A DNA stretch of 64,000 bases from an uncultured Planococcus sp. (GTDB lineage: Bacteria > Bacillota > Bacilli > Bacillales_A > Planococcaceae): positions 124,001 to 188,000 of the forward strand of contig CANNAE010000005.1 in assembly GCA_947502505.1 (NCBI GenBank), written 5' to 3'. Of this stretch, positions 34,155 to 44,564 are shown in pieces (the stretch's first letter is position 1; each line of letters begins with the position of its first letter). The notes under the pieces are model-generated. The model was given only the letters and a program-made list of their open reading frames with translations. It ran no database searches and was not told the DNA's origin. Position numbers and translations under genes: made by a program.

Positions 34155-34370
34155 CTATTTCGCGTCCTTTCTATATTGAAGCTAGTCTTTCTTTAGCCTA
34201 TTCCAAACCAGGCCTTACGACAAGCCGTTTATCGCGGGAAAATATGAAGACATTGCGACATTCCGGCTATTTGTGGAAGTTGTTGGAAGTGAACGGCATC
34301 TTAACAAGGACTTTACATTCCAAATGTAGAATAGAAACTAAACTTGGTTTCGGCCAAAAGGAGGCGCTGC

Positions 34371-36254
34371 ATGGAATTTTTGTTGAATACATGGACGAAA
34401 GAACGGCTGCAAGCTTTTCATGAAGGGCAGATGGTTGATGGCTATCTTTACTTCGGTGCACATGCACTTGAGGGAGAGACGACATTTTCGGTATGGGCGC
34501 CTGACATTGAAGGCGTCGATGTTGTCTGTGTGAATCCAGAGACAGAAGACACCTCCACGTATCCGTTACAGCAGCATCCACATGACGCCAGCATATGGGG
34601 GGTGAGCATCCCGGAAAATCTGGAAGGCCAGCTCTATGAATATGCGCTTCGGACACCAAGCGGCGAAGTGCTATGGAAATCAGATCCGTATGCGCGTCAA
34701 AGCGAGAAGCGCCCATTTACCAAATCGATCGTCTCGGGGCCGAGCGGATATACGTGGCCGCTGGAGGTACTAAAGCACAAGCAGACGATCAACGACAGGC
34801 ATCTGGAACGCCCGATGGCCATTTACGAAGTGCATATCGGCACTTGGCGGCGCAAGGAAGACGGAGAGTTTTACACGTACCGTGAAATTGCAGATCAGCT
34901 GATCCCGTACGTCATCGACATGGGCTTCACGCATATCGAGATTTTGCCGATCACCGAGCATCCGCTCGATGAATCCTGGGGCTACCAGACAACTGGCTAT
35001 TTTTCGCCGACAGGCCGCTATGGCACAGCCGATGAATTGAAGTATTTCGTTACAGCCTGCGCAGAACACGGATTGGGTTTGATCTTGGATTGGGTCCCGG
35101 GCCACTTTTGCGTCGACCAGCATGGCTTGGCGAATTTTAACGGCCAGCTGCTTTACGAAGAACAGCGCGAAGAACGCCGCATGAATCCGGATTGGGGCAC
35201 CTTGAACTTTGATATCAATAAAGGCGAAGTGGTGAGTTTTATCCTGTCGAGCGCCCATTATTGGCTCGAGGAATTTAAGTTTGACGGCTACCGGATGGAT
35301 GCGCTCGTCAATCTATTGTTCATCCCGAACATCAAGGAACGACCGCATAACGAAGAAGGGGCGGATTTTCTCAGGAAACTGACGGCTAGCTTAAAACTCC
35401 ATTACCCGGAAAAACTGCTGATTGCAGAAGACGCTTGGCATTATCCGAAAGTGACGCATGAAGTGGAAAAAGGCGGTGTCGGTTTCGATTACAAATGGAA
35501 TTTCGGCTGGATGCACGACACGCTCGAGTACATGAAAACACCGCCTGCAGAGCGTTCGAAAGTCCATGGGAAAATGAATTTCTCGATGGTATACCAGTAC
35601 GAAGAGCGCTATCAGGTGATTTTTTCCCACGACACCGTAGCGGACGGGCGCAAATCATTGCTCAATAAGCTGCCGGGCACGAGGGAAGAGCGTTTTCTTC
35701 AATTGCGTTTGCTGTTTGGTTTTTGGATGGCGCATCCCGGCAAGAAATTATTGTTCATGGGGCAGGAATTCGGCCATTTCGAGGAATGGGAATTCCAGCC
35801 AGAACTCGACTGGGCTTCGCTTGATGATCCACAACACAAAAGAATCGCTGGTTTCATGAAAGAATTGCTGGCATTCTACCGGAGCGAAAAAGCGTTTTTC
35901 GAACTCGATGATGAGCGTGATGGCTTTAAGTGGCTCGATGCCGACAACCATGAACAAAGCGTCGCGAGCTTTGTCCGCAGAGGATTCTTGCCAGAAGACG
36001 AATGCCTTGTCTTATGCAATTTCTCCGAACACCAGTACCAAGATTTCCATGTTGGCGCACCGCAAAAAGGGGTCTACGAAGAAATATTTTCCACCAATGC
36101 AGCACAGTTCGGCGGCACGGCGGAAGAGTTGCAGCGGACGGCAGAAACGCTTGATGTGCCGTGCGATGACCAGCCTTTTTCATTGAAGCTTGAGTTGCCG
36201 CCGTTCACGATGAATATCTGGAAAAAGAGAAAAGATGGGAGTGGTTTATTGTGA
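34371..36254 (+). CDS. glgB: 1,4-alpha-glucan branching enzyme
   Basis: 627 residues. A CBM48-type N-terminal domain (residues 30-110) precedes a GH13 barrel with nucleophile Asp310 in GYRMDALVN, acid/base Glu353 in IAEDAWHYP and the transition-state Asp in FSHDTV. It moves short glucan chains to alpha-1,6 positions. The ATG at 34371 follows AAAGGAGG, and the 3' end overlaps glgC by 4 bp, so this is the first gene of the glycogen operon. The upstream 216 bp contain the SCO promoter region too; I could not fix a glg promoter with confidence. Confidence 0.93.
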   Translation: MEFLLNTWTKERLQAFHEGQMVDGYLYFGAHALEGETTFSVWAPDIEGVDVVCVNPETEDTSTYPLQQHPHDASIWGVSIPENLEGQLYEYALRTPSGEVLWKSDPYARQSEKRPFTKSIVSGPSGYTWPLEVLKHKQTINDRHLERPMAIYEVHIGTWRRKEDGEFYTYREIADQLIPYVIDMGFTHIEILPITEHPLDESWGYQTTGYFSPTGRYGTADELKYFVTACAEHGLGLILDWVPGHFCVDQHGLANFNGQLLYEEQREERRMNPDWGTLNFDINKGEVVSFILSSAHYWLEEFKFDGYRMDALVNLLFIPNIKERPHNEEGADFLRKLTASLKLHYPEKLLIAEDAWHYPKVTHEVEKGGVGFDYKWNFGWMHDTLEYMKTPPAERSKVHGKMNFSMVYQYEERYQVIFSHDTVADGRKSLLNKLPGTREERFLQLRLLFGFWMAHPGKKLLFMGQEFGHFEEWEFQPELDWASLDDPQHKRIAGFMKELLAFYRSEKAFFELDDERDGFKWLDADNHEQSVASFVRRGFLPEDECLVLCNFSEHQYQDFHVGAPQKGVYEEIFSTNAAQFGGTAEELQRTAETLDVPCDDQPFSLKLELPPFTMNIWKKRKDGSGLL

Positions 36255-37399
36255 AGGAAAAAGTAGTTGCCATGCTTCTTGCAGGCGGCCAAGGAAGCCG
36301 CTTGAAATCATTGACGTACGATATTGCGAAACCAGCCATTCCTTACGGCGGGAAATACCGGATCATCGATTTTCCTTTGTCGAATTGCACCAACTCCGGC
36401 ATCACGACAGTCGGCGTGCTGACACAATATCAGCCCCATGCGCTCCACCGCTATATCGGGCTCGGCACCCCGTGGGACTTGGACCGCCACAAAGGCGGCG
36501 TGACAATGCTGCCGCCTTATGCTGAGATCGATGGCATCAAATGGTATGCGGGCACCGCAAGCGCCATCTACCAGAACATCAATTACCTGACCAGCTGCGA
36601 GCCGGATTATGTGCTGATTTTATCGGGCGACCATATTTACAAGATGGATTATGAAAAACTCGTGGAATACCATAAAGAAAAACAAGCCGACGTCACGGTT
36701 TCCGTTTTGGAAGTGCCATGGGAAGAAGCGAGCCGCTTCGGCATCGTCAATACCGATGATGCTATGAACATTGTGGAGTTTGATGAAAAACCAGAAAAAC
36801 CGAAAAGCAACCTCGCTTCCATGGGGGTCTATGTATTCGACTGGAAAAAGCTGGAGCATTATTTAGAAGAAGACAATAGCAACGAGCAATCGAGCCATGA
36901 TTTCGGAAAAGACATCCTGCCAAAAATGCTGGCAGAGCAAAAGAAAATGGTGGCGTACCCGTTCAAAGGATATTGGAAAGATGTCGGGACGGTCGACAGT
37001 TTATGGGAAGCGAATATGGACTTGCTTGACCCGTCGGAAGGGCTCGTCTTGCATGATCCGGCATGGCGGATCTATTCGTCGAACCCCCAGCTGCCGCCAC
37101 AAGTCATAACGGACTCAGGGCGCGTGCAAGGCTCGATGGTCAATGAAGGCTGTGTCATCAGCGGGACGGTCAACCATTCGGTCATTTTCCAGAACGTGTT
37201 GATTGAGCAGGACGCAATTGTAGAAGACAGCGTCGTCATGAGCGGAACGAGTATCGGGCGCGGCGCCCATTTGAGCCGTGTCATCGTTCCGCCGGACGTT
37301 ACGGTTCCAGAGAATTATCAGCTGCTTGAACCGGCAGCGGGCATCACGCTCTTGACGCAAGACTTAATCGATTCATGGAAGGAGAGTGGACAGCAATGA
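36251..37399 (+). CDS. glgC: Glucose-1-phosphate adenylyltransferase, catalytic subunit
   Basis: 382 residues. The N-terminal nucleotidyltransferase motif [15 protein letters not shown], the GLGTPWDL segment, [12 protein letters not shown] and the C-terminal left-handed beta-helix are intact. It makes ADP-glucose from glucose 1-phosphate and ATP, the committed step of glycogen synthesis. It starts with GTG in the TTGTGA overlap with glgB and ends in an ATGA overlap with glgD. In Bacillus the active enzyme is GlgC plus GlgD. Confidence 0.95.
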   Translation: MKEKVVAMLLAGGQGSRLKSLTYDIAKPAIPYGGKYRIIDFPLSNCTNSGITTVGVLTQYQPHALHRYIGLGTPWDLDRHKGGVTMLPPYAEIDGIKWYAGTASAIYQNINYLTSCEPDYVLILSGDHIYKMDYEKLVEYHKEKQADVTVSVLEVPWEEASRFGIVNTDDAMNIVEFDEKPEKPKSNLASMGVYVFDWKKLEHYLEEDNSNEQSSHDFGKDILPKMLAEQKKMVAYPFKGYWKDVGTVDSLWEANMDLLDPSEGLVLHDPAWRIYSSNPQLPPQVITDSGRVQGSMVNEGCVISGTVNHSVIFQNVLIEQDAIVEDSVVMSGTSIGRGAHLSRVIVPPDVTVPENYQLLEPAAGITLLTQDLIDSWKESGQQ

Positions 37400-38418
37400 C
37401 TTTGATGGCCGCAGTGGACGCTTCTGTAAAAGTAGCAGGGCTCCAAGACCTAACCATTCATCGATCGGTCTCCTCGATTCCGTTCGCAGGAAGATACCGC
37501 CTGATCGATTTCGCTTTATCGAATTTAGTGAACGCAGAGGTCAACTCTGTCGGCATTTTCGCTTCACAGCCCTTTGGTTCGCTAATTGACCATATCGGGG
37601 TTGGGAAAAGCTGGGACTTAGACCGGCGCAAAGAAGGCTTGTTCTTTCTCCCGACAGCCCATCAAAACGGCGGGATCGCTACCGTTGGTTCATTCCGTGA
37701 CTTTGAAGACAATATCCAATTCTTTGAGAAAAGCCGGCAAGCGCATGTAGTGGTCACGAGCAGCTTCGTCGCCGGGCAATTGGATTATAAAGAGATGCTT
37801 GCCCATCACTTGGCGTCCGGTAATGATATTACGGAAGCGGTCGGCGCAGGCGGTTCTTTGAAATCGTATATCCTGTCGCGCAAATTGATCCTTGAATTGA
37901 TCCATTCCTACCGGGAAAAGCGCATTCTTAGTATTGAAGATTTAGTGAACCTGAAAAAAGCGCCCTATACGTACGGGATCTATGAATACAAAGGGTATTT
38001 TGCCATCATTGATTCGATTGAACAGTATTTCAAAGAGTCGCTCGGATTATTGGACGAAAATAATCGCAAACTACTGTTCTTGCCTCAAGAACCAATCTAT
38101 ACAAAAGTGAAAGATGAGCCGCCTACGCGTTACTTGGACGGGTCGAACGTATCGAATTCCATGATGGCGAATGGCAGCACGATTTTAGGCAATGTCAAAA
38201 ACAGCATCATCAGCCGTGCGGTCACAATCGGCATCAATGCGAGCCTCGACAGCTGCATCATCATGCAAAAATGCACTATCGAAGAAAACTGCGAGCTCGC
38301 TTATGTAGTGGCGGATAAAGATGTCTATATTGAGCAAGGCGTCAAATTGATCGGTACAGCTGACCGGCCGATCGTCCTTAGAAAAGGCGAGCGGGTCACA
38401 AAGGAGGATGCCCAATGA
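37396..38418 (+). CDS. glgD: Glucose-1-phosphate adenylyltransferase, regulatory subunit
   Basis: 340 residues, related to GlgC. The N-terminal GGxGxRL loop of GlgC is missing (the protein begins [20 protein letters not shown]), while the beta-helix domain is kept, so the subunit should not be catalytic on its own. In Bacillus and Geobacillus GlgD raises the activity of GlgC in a mixed tetramer. It overlaps both neighbours by 4 bp. AAGGAG at the end of glgC serves its start at 37396. Confidence 0.93.
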   Translation: MTLMAAVDASVKVAGLQDLTIHRSVSSIPFAGRYRLIDFALSNLVNAEVNSVGIFASQPFGSLIDHIGVGKSWDLDRRKEGLFFLPTAHQNGGIATVGSFRDFEDNIQFFEKSRQAHVVVTSSFVAGQLDYKEMLAHHLASGNDITEAVGAGGSLKSYILSRKLILELIHSYREKRILSIEDLVNLKKAPYTYGIYEYKGYFAIIDSIEQYFKESLGLLDENNRKLLFLPQEPIYTKVKDEPPTRYLDGSNVSNSMMANGSTILGNVKNSIISRAVTIGINASLDSCIIMQKCTIEENCELAYVVADKDVYIEQGVKLIGTADRPIVLRKGERVTKEDAQ

Positions 38419-39839
38419 AGATTGTAATGGCCGCTGCGGAATGCGCACCCTTCGCAAAAGCGGGGGGGCTGGCAGATGTAATCGGGGCATTGCCGCAGGA
38501 GTTGGCCAAGCTTGGACACGAGGTGCAGGTCATCATCCCGAAATACAGTTTGATTCCTGAAAGCTATGTGCAGCAATTCCATAAAATAGAAGAGCATTCT
38601 TTCGATTTTAAAGAGGAAACGGCAAATTATGCCATGCATGAACTCGATAAGCACGGGGTCCAGTTCTTATTCCTGGAAAACGATTCTTATTTTGAACGCG
38701 ACAGCATTTACGGTCAGGACGATGCCGAACGTTATGCTTTTTTCACCCGGGCGGTGCTGGATTTCCTGGCACGTTCCGAAACGGCGCCGGATGTGGTGCA
38801 TGTCCATGACTGGCATACGGCGGTTTTGCCGTTTCTTTTGAAAGAAGATCCGCAATACCAGCAATTATCCAGCCGCGTGAAAACGGTGCTGACGATACAC
38901 AATCTCCAGTTTCAGGGGAATTTTTCGAAACAAGTATTTTTGGAGCAGTACCGGATGGGTGAGGGATTTTACGATAACGGGCAAGTCGCTTGGCACGGGA
39001 ACTTCAATTCCTTGAAAACCGGTATTTTATATGCCGATAAATTAACGACTGTCAGCCCGAATTACCGTGATGAAATCTTAACGGAAGCTTACGGGGAAGG
39101 CCTGGAAAATTTGTTAGCTGAACGAGAAGCTGATTTACAGGGCATCTTGAACGGCATCGACACCGCCACTTACGACCCGCAAGCCGACGAACACATCGCG
39201 CAGACTTTCAGCGCAGGGGATTTGGAGGGGAAACAGGCGAATAAACGCGCCATCCAAAAACGCTGCGGGCTGCCGGAACAGCCGGATGTGCCTTTGTTGA
39301 CGATGGTATCGCGTTTGTCGGGACAGAAAGGAATCGATGTGCTCGAACAAAGCTTGCCTGAATTTCTGGAAGGCGATGCCCAGTTTGTGCTGCTCGGTTC
39401 TGGCGAAGCGCATTTCGAAGAGTTTTTCCAGCGCCTTGAAGTGGACTATGCCGGAAAGGTCTCGGTCCATCTTGGGTTTGATGAGTCATTTGCCCACCAA
39501 TTATACGCAGGCGCCGACATTTTTCTGATGCCTTCGCATTTTGAACCGTGCGGCTTGAGCCAATTGATTTCCATGCGCTATGGCACGATTCCCGCTGTAA
39601 ACCGGACGGGCGGCTTGCGCGATACGGTGGAAGAGTATGACGAAGAGCAGAAAACGGGGACAGGGTTCTTAAGTGATTTCAAAGCCGGCAGCCCTTTTGA
39701 TGAAGCCTTGTCGCGCGCACTGTCCTATTATTACCAGCCGGACCACTGGCAGGCTTTGATCCATAATGGCATGAAAAAAGATTCGTCGTGGTCGCGTTCA
39801 GCAAAAGACTACGAAGGGTTATATGCGAGCTTAAACTGA
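38415..39839 (+). CDS. glgA: Glycogen synthase (ADP-glucose type)
   Basis: 474 residues, GT5 family. It begins [22 protein letters not shown], the KxGGL motif that contacts ADP-glucose, and includes HVHDWHTAV and the C-terminal EPCGLSQLISMRYGTIPAVN with the catalytic-site Glu. It extends alpha-1,4-glucan from ADP-glucose. AAGGAGG overlaps the end of glgD. The next gene, glgP, begins 14 bp after its stop. Confidence 0.95.
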   Translation: MKIVMAAAECAPFAKAGGLADVIGALPQELAKLGHEVQVIIPKYSLIPESYVQQFHKIEEHSFDFKEETANYAMHELDKHGVQFLFLENDSYFERDSIYGQDDAERYAFFTRAVLDFLARSETAPDVVHVHDWHTAVLPFLLKEDPQYQQLSSRVKTVLTIHNLQFQGNFSKQVFLEQYRMGEGFYDNGQVAWHGNFNSLKTGILYADKLTTVSPNYRDEILTEAYGEGLENLLAEREADLQGILNGIDTATYDPQADEHIAQTFSAGDLEGKQANKRAIQKRCGLPEQPDVPLLTMVSRLSGQKGIDVLEQSLPEFLEGDAQFVLLGSGEAHFEEFFQRLEVDYAGKVSVHLGFDESFAHQLYAGADIFLMPSHFEPCGLSQLISMRYGTIPAVNRTGGLRDTVEEYDEEQKTGTGFLSDFKAGSPFDEALSRALSYYYQPDHWQALIHNGMKKDSSWSRSAKDYEGLYASLN

Positions 39840-39853
39840 AGGGTGTGTTGAGA

Positions 39854-42238
39854 ATGTTTTACTCCAAAGAACAATTCAAAGAGCAATTCAACCGACGATT
39901 GGCAATGGAAAATGGGGATAAAACAGAAAGCACAGCCTACCATGTGTTAGGAAAGATGGTATGTGAAGAAGTGATGCTCGAATGGGAGAAGCAGCAGGCT
40001 GCCAACCAGAACAGTGGCGATAAGCAATTATATTATCTGTCGATTGAATTTCTGCTGGGCCGTCTGCTCGGGCAGAACCTGCACAATCTCGGCGCCTATA
40101 ATCTGGTAGAAGAAGCGCTTGGCGAATTGGGCTATAAATTAGCCGAAATCGAAGAGCTTGAACAAGAACCGGGGCTTGGCAACGGCGGGCTCGGCCGTTT
40201 GGCGGCATGTTTCCTGGATTCACTTGCTTCGCTCGGCTTGCCCGGCCATGGCTGCGGAATCCGCTATAGGGGTGGTTTGTTCACCCAGCATTTCATCAAC
40301 GGCTTCCAGGTGGAATCACCGACAGATTGGATCAAGGAAGGGCAAAGCCTCGAAGTGCGCCGAGATGATCTGGCGCTCGACATCCCGTTTTACGGGGAAG
40401 CAAGCATGACTGTCGAGGAAGAGGGTGTCCGCACCGAACTGAAAAACGCAATGTGGGTTAAAGCTGTGCCATACGATATGCCGATTGTCGGGGCTAAAGG
40501 AGGCACAATCAATACACTCCGGCTATGGCAGGCGGAAACCTCCGATCGGCCGCTGCCCCATGAGCTTGGAGAGTTGGTGAACGAACTCGAGACAGCGAAG
40601 ATATCCGACCGGCTTTACCCGGATGATGCACTCGATAGCGGCAAATTGCTGCGCTTGAAACAACAATACTTTTTATGCAGCGCCTCCATCCGCACCATCC
40701 TCGCGACGCGTAATTTCAATATCGACGAATTGCCTGAAAAAGTAGCCATCCAGATCAATGATACGCATCCGGCTCTATCGGTGCCGGAATTGATGCGAAT
40801 ATTGATGGATGACTATGGGCTGGATTGGGATAAAGCATGGTCGCTGACGACACGGACCATTTCCTACACGAACCATACGATTTTGGAAGAGGCGATGGAA
40901 AAATGGGAAAGCCGGCTGTTGCGTCAGCTATTGCCGCGCGTCTACCAAATCATCGAAGAAATCGACCGGCGCTTCAGAATGGAATGGGAATCGAAGGAAT
41001 TGGACGAACAGGCAATCCATAAACTGTCGATCATCGACGAAGGCGTCGTGAAAATGGCCGTCTTGGCCGTTGTCGGCAGCTATAAAGTGAACGGGGTGGC
41101 AAAACTCCATACTGAAATCCTCAAGAAACGGGAAATGAAAGAGCTGAATGAATACTTCCCGCATAAATTCCATAACAAGACCAACGGCATCACCCATCGC
41201 CGCTGGCTGCTTGGGGCCAATCCGGAATTGAGCGCGCTCATTACGGAAAACATTGGGCCGGAATGGATCCAGCAGCCTGCGCAATTAAGTGAACTCGGTT
41301 ACTTGGCGGACAGCCGGCCATTTCTGGAATCATTTCAAGCCATCAAAAAGCTGAAAAAAGAGCAGTTGATCCATCACCTCGAAAGAGCGCATAATACCAT
41401 CGTTGACCCCGATTCGATTTTTGATATCCACATCAAACGAATCCACGGTTATAAGCGCCAACTGATGAACATCCTGCATGTCCAGCAATTGTATAAGCGC
41501 ATCAAAAGCGATCCGAACTACCGGCCGTATCCGCGGACTTTTTTGTTCGGCGGGAAATCCGCGCCCAGCTATCATTTTGCTAAACAAGTCATCAAGCTGA
41601 TCAATACGGTGGCCGAGCGCGTCAATAATGATCCGGTCGCAAGGCGCCATCTCCACATCGTATTCGTCGAGGATTATAATGTCGGCCATGCGCAGTACAT
41701 GATTCCGGCGGCGGACATCAGCGAACAAATTTCCACTGCCTCAAAAGAAGCGTCAGGAACCGGCAATATGAAGTTCATGATGAACGGGGCGCTGACCCTC
41801 GGCACATACGACGGGGCGAATGTAGAGATCTTCGATGCTGTAGGGGAAGACAATGCTTTCGTCTTCGGCATGAGTTCAGAACAAGTCATGCGTTTTGAGC
41901 ATGATGGGAGCTATAACCCGAAAGACATCATCGACCGGGATCCGCTTATTCGCGAAGCAATTGAAGAGCTGGCGAGCGGGAAGTGGTCGGACGGCCCGCA
42001 TCATGCCGATTTTATTGTGCGCCAATTGACAGAGGGCGGAGACCCGTTTTTCGTCTTGAAAGACTTGGCGGATTATGCGCAGACGCATGAGCGGGTGCTT
42101 GCGGCATATGAACATCCTGTCGAATGGGCAGGCATGTGCGTGAAGAATATCGCTGCTTCCGGCATTTTCTCGAGCGACCGGACGATCCAGCAATATTCCG
42201 AGGATGTATGGGGCTTGTCGAAAGTTCCAACTAACTGA
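39854..42238 (+). CDS. glgP: Glycogen phosphorylase
   Basis: 794 residues, GT35 family. The pyridoxal-phosphate lysine is Lys640 in EASGTGNMKFMMNG, and NGGLGRLAACFLDS and RIHGYKRQLMN are conserved. It releases glucose 1-phosphate from glycogen. The ATG at 39854 has only a weak GTTGAG site, so initiation may depend on coupling to glgA. It ends the glycogen operon glgB-C-D-A-P. Both synthesis and breakdown enzymes are thus made from one mRNA. Confidence 0.93.
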   Translation: MFYSKEQFKEQFNRRLAMENGDKTESTAYHVLGKMVCEEVMLEWEKQQAANQNSGDKQLYYLSIEFLLGRLLGQNLHNLGAYNLVEEALGELGYKLAEIEELEQEPGLGNGGLGRLAACFLDSLASLGLPGHGCGIRYRGGLFTQHFINGFQVESPTDWIKEGQSLEVRRDDLALDIPFYGEASMTVEEEGVRTELKNAMWVKAVPYDMPIVGAKGGTINTLRLWQAETSDRPLPHELGELVNELETAKISDRLYPDDALDSGKLLRLKQQYFLCSASIRTILATRNFNIDELPEKVAIQINDTHPALSVPELMRILMDDYGLDWDKAWSLTTRTISYTNHTILEEAMEKWESRLLRQLLPRVYQIIEEIDRRFRMEWESKELDEQAIHKLSIIDEGVVKMAVLAVVGSYKVNGVAKLHTEILKKREMKELNEYFPHKFHNKTNGITHRRWLLGANPELSALITENIGPEWIQQPAQLSELGYLADSRPFLESFQAIKKLKKEQLIHHLERAHNTIVDPDSIFDIHIKRIHGYKRQLMNILHVQQLYKRIKSDPNYRPYPRTFLFGGKSAPSYHFAKQVIKLINTVAERVNNDPVARRHLHIVFVEDYNVGHAQYMIPAADISEQISTASKEASGTGNMKFMMNGALTLGTYDGANVEIFDAVGEDNAFVFGMSSEQVMRFEHDGSYNPKDIIDRDPLIREAIEELASGKWSDGPHHADFIVRQLTEGGDPFFVLKDLADYAQTHERVLAAYEHPVEWAGMCVKNIAASGIFSSDRTIQQYSEDVWGLSKVPTN

Positions 42239-42258
42239 AACCAGCAGGAGGCATCGCA

Positions 42259-43068
42259 ATGGGACAAGCAGGTTTTGATAATACCGATTTGGTTGATTAT
42301 AAGGCGAGCGGCGCTTTGGAAGGCAAAGTGGCAATCGTCACCGGGGCGAGCAGCGGAATCGGGCAAGCGGTCGCAATCGCCTATGCGAAAGAAGGGGCGC
42401 GCGTCGTCATTGGCTATCTCGGTGACGATGAGGGCGCAGAACAGACTTTGGAGATCATCCGAAGTTATGGCGGCGAGGCGCGGGCGCTTGCTGGCGATCT
42501 CGGCCAATCCGAAAACTGCGATGCGCTCGTGAAGTATGCGCTTGAAGAGTTTGGCGCAGTGGATATTGTCGTCAATAATGCGGGCTTTCAATATCCGCAG
42601 ACCTCGCCACTCGATATTAGCGATGAGCAACTGTTGAAAACCTTCGAGATCAAGGCATTTGCGATGTTCTATTTGGTGCGTGCGGCTTTGCCTCATTTGA
42701 AAAAAGGCTCACGCATCATCAACACCGCTTCCATCAATGCCTACCGGGGCCATTCGGATCTGATCGACTATTCGGGTGCAAACGGGGCGATGGTCGCGAT
42801 GACGCGTTCCTTGGCAAGGCGGCTCGTCCGGGAGGAAATTGCGGTCAATGGCATTGCGCCAGGGCCGATTTGGACACCGCTCATCACCAAAACTTTCGGG
42901 GATTTGAACCCGGACGTCGGCGATGATTTCGGGGAAGATGTGCCGGCGGGGCGCCCGGGGCAGCCGTATGAACTGGTGAAAGCTTATGTGTTTTTGGCGG
43001 ATCCACAGAATTCCTATATGACCGGGCAATTTCTGCATATGAACGGCGGCGACTATATGTCGACATGA
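42259..43068 (+). CDS. SDR oxidoreductase with Asn in place of the catalytic lysine
   Basis: 269 residues of the YhxC/YdaD-like 'glucose 1-dehydrogenase' SDR branch, with an N-terminal extension (MGQAGFDNTDLVDYKASG) and the cofactor motif TGASSGIG. The catalytic Ser (NTASINAY) and Tyr171 are present, but the YxxxK motif reads YSGAN, so Asn175 stands where the active-site Lys should be. A single base could explain it. The gene starts 20 bp after glgP behind GGAGG and may be the last gene of the glycogen operon. If the reading is right, enzyme activity is doubtful. Confidence 0.8.
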   Translation: MGQAGFDNTDLVDYKASGALEGKVAIVTGASSGIGQAVAIAYAKEGARVVIGYLGDDEGAEQTLEIIRSYGGEARALAGDLGQSENCDALVKYALEEFGAVDIVVNNAGFQYPQTSPLDISDEQLLKTFEIKAFAMFYLVRAALPHLKKGSRIINTASINAYRGHSDLIDYSGANGAMVAMTRSLARRLVREEIAVNGIAPGPIWTPLITKTFGDLNPDVGDDFGEDVPAGRPGQPYELVKAYVFLADPQNSYMTGQFLHMNGGDYMST

Positions 43069-43096
43069 AAGCACGGGGAATCCCCGTGCTTTTTTC
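43067..43096 (+). terminator. Terminator after the SDR gene (end of glycogen unit)
   Basis: Stem AAAGCACGGGGA with TCCCCGTGCTTT (43068-43091), then T residues. Confidence 0.85.
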
Positions 43097-43154
43097 TATG
43101 GAGTTTCCGTGTTTTTCATGAGCTGTGGTAAAATTCGGGTAAGAGGTGGAAAAC

Positions 43155-44249
43155 ATGAAAAAGATATTGTGGCTCACCGTTTTGCTGATGGGTTTAGCTG
43201 GCTGCGTACCGCTCGGTGAACCGGCCAACCCGACGCCGCAAGATCCGGGTCAGCCGGGACAGGGCATTGATACCAATACAATGAGCGGGCTTGCCGTGCA
43301 TTATATCGATGTCGGACAAGGATCCGCTGCGTATTTGGAATGGGACGGCTATTCGATGCTGATCGATGCAGGGGACTGGAACGCCAGCGATACATTGGCG
43401 TATTTGGACGAGCTGGAAGTGGAAGCGATCGATATCGCTGTCGGGACCCATCCGGATGCCGACCACATCGGCCAATTGGCACGTGTCATCGAGAATTACG
43501 AAGTCGGGGAAGTATGGATGTCGGGAAACCCGAGCTCTTCCAATACGTTTATCCGGACACTCGAAGCGGTGGAAGAAGCCGGAATTCCGTATGAAGAACC
43601 GCGGCGTGGCGATGAATACGAAGTCGGTTCACTGAACATCACGGTGCTCCACCCAGAAGAATTGAGCGGAGACACAAACGGCGATTCGCTGTCGTTTCAT
43701 ATCAGTTATGGAGAGACCGCGTTCATTTTTACGGGAGATGCGGATATGAAGGCGGAACAAGAAATGGTCGCGAGCGGCTTGCCGCTTGAAGCGGATGTTT
43801 TATTGATCGGCCACCACGGTTCGAATACATCAACAAACCGTGAGTTTTTGCAGGCTGTCGCGCCGGATGTGGCCATTTACAGCGCCGGCCTTGATAATCC
43901 CTACGGCCATCCATACGCAGAAGTGCTGGCATCTGTGGAAAACGAAGGGGCGGAGGTCTACGGCACGGATGTCAACGGTACCATCATCGTCGAGACAGAT
44001 GGCCAGGAATACAATGTGGAAACGGAACGGGAAGGCGTCGCTAAAGAAGGCGGCAATCGTTGCGTAGACATCAACGGGGCATCCACTGCAGAACTTTCGG
44101 AGCTGAGCGGCATCGGCGAGGCATTGGCCGAAGCCATCATCGAGGAGCGCCCTTTTGATGCTTTGGATGACTTGACGCGTATCGACGGCATCGGGGCAGG
44201 AAAGCTCGCCGGATTAAAAGAACAAGGATTAGCTTGTATAGGGGAGTGA
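43155..44249 (+). CDS. Lipoprotein with ComEC-like metallo-beta-lactamase domain and C-terminal HhH
   Basis: 364 residues from the ATG at 43155. A signal peptide with lipobox LAGC is followed by a Pro/Gly linker. The MBL domain shows HYIDVGQGSAAYLE, THPDADHIG (metal ligands) and IGHHGSNTSTN, all typical of the ComEC/Rec2 MBL domain. The last 65 residues form a ComEA-like helix-hairpin-helix with two GIG turns (LSGIGEALAEAI, IDGIGAGKLAGL). The combination suggests a secreted nuclease or DNA-processing hydrolase. It is co-transcribed with DUF3006 (next gene), as in other Bacillota. There are no competence genes nearby. Confidence 0.75.
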   Translation: MKKILWLTVLLMGLAGCVPLGEPANPTPQDPGQPGQGIDTNTMSGLAVHYIDVGQGSAAYLEWDGYSMLIDAGDWNASDTLAYLDELEVEAIDIAVGTHPDADHIGQLARVIENYEVGEVWMSGNPSSSNTFIRTLEAVEEAGIPYEEPRRGDEYEVGSLNITVLHPEELSGDTNGDSLSFHISYGETAFIFTGDADMKAEQEMVASGLPLEADVLLIGHHGSNTSTNREFLQAVAPDVAIYSAGLDNPYGHPYAEVLASVENEGAEVYGTDVNGTIIVETDGQEYNVETEREGVAKEGGNRCVDINGASTAELSELSGIGEALAEAIIEERPFDALDDLTRIDGIGAGKLAGLKEQGLACIGE

Positions 44250-44253
44250 GCAG

Positions 44254-44517
44254 ATGAAAGGGGTATTGGATCGTTTTGAAGACGGCGGCGTGGCCGTTAT
44301 CATTGCAGAACAAGCCGGGCGCGAATTCCGTGTGCCGCTTCGCTATTTGCCGGAAGGCAGCAGGCAGGGCATGTGGTTTACGCTGACTATCGAAGCGGGG
44401 CGCGTCGTGGATGTCGAGACGGATCTTGCGCAGACGGCTGAGCGCACTGGCAAAGCCGAACAATTGATGGCGCGTTTGCGCAGGAAAAGTTCAGGAAGCC
44501 GATTTAAACGTAAATGA
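44254..44517 (+). CDS. DUF3006-domain protein
   Basis: 87 residues: MKGVLDRFEDGGVAVIIAEQ and a following VPLRYLPEGSRQGMWFTLTI are the DUF3006 pattern, a small beta-barrel-like domain. The tail is basic (RLRRKSSGSRFKRK). It starts 4 bp after the MBL-HhH lipoprotein stop. DUF3006 genes are often found beside ComEC-like MBL hydrolases, so a joint role is likely, but the function is not known. A terminator follows directly. Confidence 0.75.
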   Translation: MKGVLDRFEDGGVAVIIAEQAGREFRVPLRYLPEGSRQGMWFTLTIEAGRVVDVETDLAQTAERTGKAEQLMARLRRKSSGSRFKRK

Positions 44518-44553
44518 AAAGCGTACGGAGATTTTTTCTCCATACGCTTTTTC
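44517..44553. terminator. Terminator between DUF3006 and DUF3219 genes
   Basis: Stem AAAAGCGTACGGAG (44517-44530) with CTCCATACGCTTTT (44538-44551), one mismatch, T run. Confidence 0.75.
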
Positions 44554-44564
44554 TGTGATTATTT

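Noticed and set aside
34770-35258. Minus-strand frame of about 162 codons opposite glgB
   Set aside because: Shadow of the GH13 barrel coding sequence without start signals.
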